In this document: positions 58,927 through 64,000 of the stretch, piece after piece
How the letters are laid out: each line of letters starts with the position of its first letter
How positions within the stretch are numbered: position 1 is the stretch's first letter
DNA from: Trichaptum fuscoviolaceum
Lineage: Eukaryota > Basidiomycota > Agaricomycetes > Hymenochaetales > Trichaptaceae
Assembly: GCA_910574455.1 (NCBI GenBank)
Contig: CAJSYZ010000005.1
Coordinates: 3,162,001-3,226,000 of the forward strand
Length of the DNA: 64,000 nt
Reading direction: 5' to 3'
The notes under the pieces: model-generated
The model's input: the letters and a program-made list of their open reading frames with translations, nothing else
Databases searched by the model: none
What the model was told of the DNA's origin: nothing
Translations under genes and position numbers: made by a program

Positions 58927-59771
58927 TGACTGCCCCATCCTCGTTACCGCTTCTATTCTTGATATCCTTTTCCTTTTTGCTGCTTTCCATACTGGTTGTT
59001 ATGATGCTGTTTAGACTTTATCCTTCTTTACTCTCTGCTTTCACTGTATTGCTTTCCTCCTTGTTATAATAACTTAAGTTTTGTCGCTGAACCAACGTAG
59101 CTTTGTCATTAGTATCCCTGTATGTTATACTATATTATCCTTTATACCACGTAATTGCGAAATCTAAATCTACGCAGTTGGCGCCTGCCATGCTTATCGA
59201 CGGCGTAGTGAGGGACCCTTCTCAATGGTTACACCACGTTTCTTCTGTATAAGAATATTTCTCTGGCCCGGTTCCGGATGCCCACTTTTGAAGCTTCGGC
59301 CGGAAAGTTTACGCACTTAGGCTATGCTCATGAGATGAGCACCGCTAGCGCAGATAAGTTTTATCGGGCACAGAAGGACTATACAGCTCATGCTTTCTTT
59401 CTTTACAAATAGTTCTGCGTACTGCCTGCGCTTTCACGTGGGCCGGTGCCGGCCTGAGTTACTGTACTTCGACCCTCATGTGTTCATGAAATGTTACCGG
59501 GACATCATCTCCGGCCTACCGAACTATGTATATCTAAATTCTAAGTAATGCTTCCGCTTACTTAGTTTGCGTGATCACGGTGTTATAGGGCCTCTGTTTC
59601 AGTCAACGTATTTTACGCGTTTCTGTACACAATGTTCCGGGGGCCGCGCAGGGTGGCTGCACTGCAGTGCTCAGTTGAAGCCGGCGCAGGCACTGGTTTG
59701 GGTGGGCACCTTTATTGATCTTCAACGTCGAGCACCTCTCGACAGTTCCCTTTCTCCTCAAGGCGCCGAGA
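58927..59771. other. Intergenic region, no gene seen
   Basis: An 845-bp stretch between two genes on the same strand. It holds the 3' UTR of the adenylate cyclase gene and the promoter and 5' UTR of the NIPA-type gene. The short open frames here lack any family signal. Confidence 0.5.
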
Positions 59772-62458
59772 ATGTCGACGTCAGCATCATCAACGACAAG
59801 TGCAGTAGCGTCTGCGACTTCATCAGCGGCTGCCTCGATAACTGTGGGGTCGAACCTCAAGGTTCGTGCCTCCTAAGGTCGCTTTCGACTGCCGGTGTTT
59901 ACAAGTGATGGTTGGCGCTTAGGTTGTGGGTATCATTCTGGCAATAGTCAGCGGATGCCTCATAGGATCAAGCTTTGTCTTCAAGAAGAAGGGGCTTCTT
60001 CGCGCGCAGGCGGGCGGAGAGGCAGGAGAGGGTGTTGCGTACTTGAAATCAGTGTGTTCTTCAATCACTCAATTTCCTCCCGGTACTGATTCCCCTTGCG
60101 TAGCCATTATGGTGGCTGGGAATGACTAGTGCGTAGCCTTTTAGTGTTAAGGTCTTCGCAAAGCATACTGACTGCTGTGCTTTCTTAGTGATGATTCTGG
60201 GTGAACTGTGTAATTTCGCAGGTAAGCCTTTGCCACACTTCATAAAGATGGTGCTCACTTTTACTCTCATACACATTAGCATACGCTTTCGTGGAGGCTC
60301 TCATTGTTGTATGTACTCATCGTTTTATAACCTCTGTTTATCTGATTGCATGTTAGACCCCGCTTGGAGCTCTTTCGGTCGTAATTTGTGCTATTTTATC
60401 GTCAATATTTCTCAAAGAAAGCTTGACATTCTTTGGATGGGTGGGGTGCGCTTTGTGTATAGTGAGTCAGACAATACCTTTATATGTGGTCTCACTATTG
60501 ATAATTTAAATTAGATTGGATCTACGATTATTGCTTTGAACGGTCCGCCAATGCATGCCCTATGCATCGACTATCACCTCTGACTTTGTATTCTAGGTCC
60601 TCAAGAGGGGTCCGTGGGTCAAATCAAAGCATTTCAGAAATTGTTCTTATCACCGGGGTTTCTGGCATGGGCGGGAGTGCTAATAGCAGCGGCACTCGTT
60701 ATTGTTTTCTACTTCGCACCAAAGTAGGCCATACGATTCAATAATGCAGACTGAAACTGATTCTTGTCTTAGATATGGCAAGAAGAGTATGCTCTGGTAT
60801 ATCTTCGTCTGCAGTATGATTGGGGGCATAAGCGTTAGTGTTACGACTGGTCTTGGGTCCGCCATAGTTACGACTGCCTCCGGCGATAATCAGGTAAGCG
60901 TATGTTTGCTCCCCGTATTTATTTTCACTTACGAATATATCCGCAGTTTAAATACTGGTTCATCTATTTCTTAATGGTTTTTGTTGCTGTCACTCTGGGT
61001 ATGGAACAACTTTTCGGTTCGCTGGGATAGCATTTGACGTACCCTTTTTCAATAGTTACGGAAGTGTACTATCTCAATGTTGCATTAGCATTGTTCAATA
61101 CTGGTGAGTCTGGCCAGTGCGCTTCACGTCATGGTGCTAAACCGTTGACGTCGCTTCACGACAGCTATGGGTGAATAATCGTCCTTTGTATCCAGTTCTT
61201 CGAGTCAGCTAACACTTCGATCAGTAACCCCAACCTATTACGTCATATGTGAGCTGATAGATCTTGTTCTTTTATACTTTGGGTGGGTATTTATAATTTA
61301 AATGTTGCAGTTACGTTTTTCTCCATGGTCACCAGTGTTATACTATTCCAAGGCCTCAAGGCATCAGCATCACAGATAATCACGATAGTAATGGCTTTCT
61401 TGGTTATATGCTGTGGGATTACGATTCTGCAGATGTCCAAAATTGATCCTGCAGATTTGGGTAAGAAGCTTGATCGGCGGTCAACAATGCTTCTCCAGGC
61501 TTCCCGCAGCAATATTGAAAAGGTGGACGAGAAGGACCTCTCAGGAGTAGAAGACCCAGGCATCGACTCGATCCGGGGATCTTTTGGGCCATTAGGAAGC
61601 ATGATTCGTGCTCGTAGTGTACGGAGAATGAGCCAATCTAGCCGAACAGCTAGCACAGTGAATTCTTCGCAACGAGGATTACCAAGGACACCATACGATG
61701 GTTTACGGAGACATCAGCTTTATGACGCACCTGTACCTGTTTACAATGGATCCAACCTCGACATGTCAGCGGACCAGTCATCTCTTTTTGCTGCAGCAGG
61801 GCATACGCCTGTGCCACCTCGTACACCCACAATCAAATTCGGCACGGAAGAAGTTGTGCATCGCTATCCTACGAAGGGCACGGGTTCAGGTGTTGCAACA
61901 CACGAGCAACGGGACGTTTCCTATGCTTCGCCAGGGCAAACGTCGTTCAGCAGTAACCTCCCACCGATAAATGAAGCATCATCGGATGGCCTACCATTAC
62001 AACATCCTCGACCGAAGCACGCAATAACAGGTCCACCTCCTGTGGACACTTCCGACTTCGACTACTCGGAAGAACCCCGCACCGCACCAGCGAACTTATT
62101 TGCCAGTCAAGTGCAACGGCATGATCCATTCGAGATGTCCCCATCTACGGCGGTAGGACCATCCTTCGCCGGTACGTCTGCGACTCAGCCGTTACCTCAG
62201 AGCTCACGATTCGGGCGCGGACGACATGGCGAGGGCAGCGATGAGGATGAAGCGCAGGCGGCTTGGCGGAAAGAGCGTGGAAACAGGCATAAACGCGCGT
62301 CGAGCGAGAGACGATATCCTCGTACAGGCGGAGATGATGACCGAGAGGAGAGTGTGAGTCTCGTACGAAGCCCGTCTATTGATGGTGATGAAACAAGCGA
62401 GGACGAGATCAGACGCGGGGGTATTCGTCTCGTTGGTCCTTCACCTGGACGATTCTGA
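59772..62458 (+). CDS. NIPA-type magnesium transporter
   Basis: Fourteen exons give 654 aa: 59772-59861, 59923-60051, 60104-60128, 60189-60221, 60280-60308, 60357-60461, 60515-60542, 60597-60723, 60773-60893, 60947-60998, 61056-61103, 61165-61170, 61225-61248, 61311-62458. The first 375 residues have about nine membrane segments with NIPA motifs: VVGIILAIVSGCLIGSSFVF, SPLWWLGMTMMILGELCNFA, AYAFVEALIVTPLGALSVV, and TPTYYVIFTFFSMVTSVILF. NIPA proteins move Mg2+ at endosomal or plasma membranes. The last 270 residues are a hydrophilic Ser/Pro/Arg tail in the cytosol, long for the family. Exon 12 has only six bases (CTATGG), and removing it would break the phase and the conserved AMVTPTYY motif. 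Confidence 0.88.
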
Positions 62459-62872
62459 TTTTTTATGCACCATACGAACTATTTTTATCGCTTTCGCACT
62501 GTTTTTTTTAGTTTATATAATTATCGATGCTCTTGGCTTAGATACTGGCTTGCCTATACACATCATGTTGTACCAGGGAATGGCAGCCCCTTATTATGCA
62601 GATCTGCCTCTTCATCATGTATTAACACACGGACAACCAATCTCAAAGACTGGGCATTCGTCTGCCAGTGCTCCTCTCATCTATGTAATAAGCGTTGATG
62701 ATATTGGCGATACTTGCCGGAAAGTCATACGAAGTGATCGAGCGCTGCCAGTGGTAATCGTAGAACAGTGAAACGTCGGATTAACTTATCAAATCGTTCA
62801 AATTTATCTGAATCACGCATTTGATTCGTTGCTCTTACACTGAATTACTTGCACTACTCAGAATTGGTTTCA
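62459..62872. other. Convergent intergenic region
   Basis: A 414-bp stretch between the ends of the NIPA and glyoxalase genes. An open frame on the plus strand continues past the NIPA stop in another frame but has no sign of coding. Probably 3' UTRs only. Confidence 0.45.
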
Positions 62873-63664
62873 TCATGCTTCCCCCGCCTTGAGCTTCGTG
62901 GGTACGATTTCAATCCAATAACTACGGAAGCAAATTAGGTGAGCGTCTCGAACTCACTAAGGCAGAGACGCGGCCGAGTTGACCTACCCATCGGGATCGA
63001 GGATGAATGCGATATGGCGCATCTTGCCGTCAGTGAGCTTTTTCTTGAAGGTCACTCCGAGCTGCTCAAACCGTGCACACGCAGCTTCGACGTCATCGCA
63101 GGAGATAGCGATGTGACCGAATCCACGCCCAGGGTCTGAATTTCCGTTCGAATAACCTTGGAAGTTCGGGTCTGACTCCGTGCCGTGGTTGTGGGTCAGC
63201 TCAAGGATGCCTGAGGGAATGAATGAGAATGGCTCATTACTAGTAGATAGCGAGGGGATGTTGAGACCAGAGAGAGCACACCTTCTCGGTTTGTACGGTT
63301 TGCCTGTTTTGTCTCCAGAGAGTCCGCACCATTGGAGTGGTCGAATGCGAGGAAGTAGAGCGTGAAGTCAGAGAAGTCCGTTTCTATAGATATACGTGAG
63401 ATCACGGTGATATCAGCTGCACAACTGAGCCCGCACTCGTGATGAGCTCCATGCCGAGAACCTGCCCACAACTTATCAGTTTGTATCTCTCGTACACCCT
63501 TGAGCTCATGCCTCTCACATCTTTGTAAAACTTCAAAGAGACGGCTGGGTCCTTGACACGAAGCATCGTGTGGTTGAACTGCACGCATACAGTGAGTTCA
63601 TCGGCCTCGAGAGAGAGATTTCTAAGCCTACCTGAAAGCTTGCGGTTGCTGCATCGCGAGCCAT
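62873..63664 (-). CDS. GLO1: Lactoylglutathione lyase (glyoxalase I)
   Basis: Six exons, 63664-63632, 63578-63519, 63461-63437, 63383-63282, 63210-62988 and 62921-62873, give 163 aa. The order of motifs is [91 protein letters not shown] and YWIEIV. Likely metal ligands are the His of FGHIA and the Glu residues of LELTH and YWIEIV. The enzyme converts the hemithioacetal of methylglyoxal and glutathione to lactoylglutathione in the cytosol. It is a single-domain form, near the human length (184 aa) and unlike the double-domain yeast Glo1. Several exons are very short (25, 33 and 49 nt). Confidence 0.93.
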
Positions 63665-64000
63665 GTTGCGAGCCAAAGAATACCTACTAGGGGAACGAGT
63701 TGCGAGATAGCGAACAGCGAACAGCTTGACAAAGGGGGGATTCTTATAGCTGAAGAGTAGGAGCGAGGGAGATCTTATACAAACGGGCTTCCGTCTTCGT
63801 TTCCCACGGCTATGATGTTTATATGCACTCCCATGGACAGAGACCAGAGATTCGGATTGAAATAGACTTAAGCTATTGTATATTCTCCTTGTATATGAGC
63901 AAATACTATGTAGTTTACTAGTTTGCTTGTACATAGTAGTCTGCAACTTCAAGCTGAAGTTAGTTTTGAACTCTTTGGATGTAGACCGTGAGAACTCTAT
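63665..64000. other. Upstream region of glyoxalase I to the window edge
   Basis: 336 bp holding the presumed GLO1 promoter. No further gene start is visible before the window ends. Confidence 0.4.

Overview
The window looks like nuclear DNA of a basidiomycete fungus, most likely an Agaricomycete. The genes are eukaryotic and fungal (SLU7, APC8, CSF1, RMT2, PRM1, and an adenylate cyclase with Ras-associating, LRR and PP2C-like parts). They are packed closely on both strands and cut by many short introns of about 45-75 bp. Most exon maps given here were rebuilt by hand from splice signals, reading-phase consistency and family motifs. No rRNA, CRISPR array or convincing tRNA was seen.

Layout. 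1-322: 5' end of a DCAF7/WDR68-like WD40 gene, cut by the window edge. 739-1518: unknown protein. 1.5-6.3 kb: tandem duplication carrying two single-exon F-box-like genes, with fragments of both flanking genes at the duplication joint and a MITE-like element in only one copy. 6.2-8.0 kb: RCC1-type nucleotide exchange factor. 8.9-12.2 kb: cell-fusion protein PRM1. 12.6-13.8 kb: palmitoyl-protein thioesterase. 13.9-15.9 kb: splicing factor SLU7. 16.7-20.4 kb: two unknown, partly disordered proteins. 20.7-22.6 kb: mitochondrial 2-methylcitrate dehydratase. 23.6-24.2 kb: GFA/CENP-V-type protein. 24.4-26.5 kb: secreted protein with an 18-bp repeat array.

27.8-37.0 kb is an inverted duplication of a 14-exon GH2 beta-mannosidase gene, with RMT2 in the spacer. 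The two copies share a 437-bp stretch that is identical including its intron, the mark of recent gene conversion. After that come a securin-like gene (37.8-39.1 kb), the giant lipid-transfer gene CSF1 (39.3-50.5 kb, 22 exons), APC8/CDC23 (50.8-53.1 kb), adenylate cyclase (53.4-58.9 kb), a NIPA-type magnesium transporter (59.8-62.5 kb) and glyoxalase I (62.9-63.7 kb).

Most of these are housekeeping genes and fungal genes have no operons, so neighbours need not act together. Two anaphase genes (the securin candidate and APC8) flank CSF1, which may be chance. The most unusual signals are the duplication histories (F-box block, mannosidase palindrome), the transposon present/absent comparison between paralogues, very small exons (6, 12 and 18 nt, the last encoding a catalytic motif), two GC-AG introns and a degenerate phosphatase domain in the cyclase. 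I found no clearly new multi-gene system.
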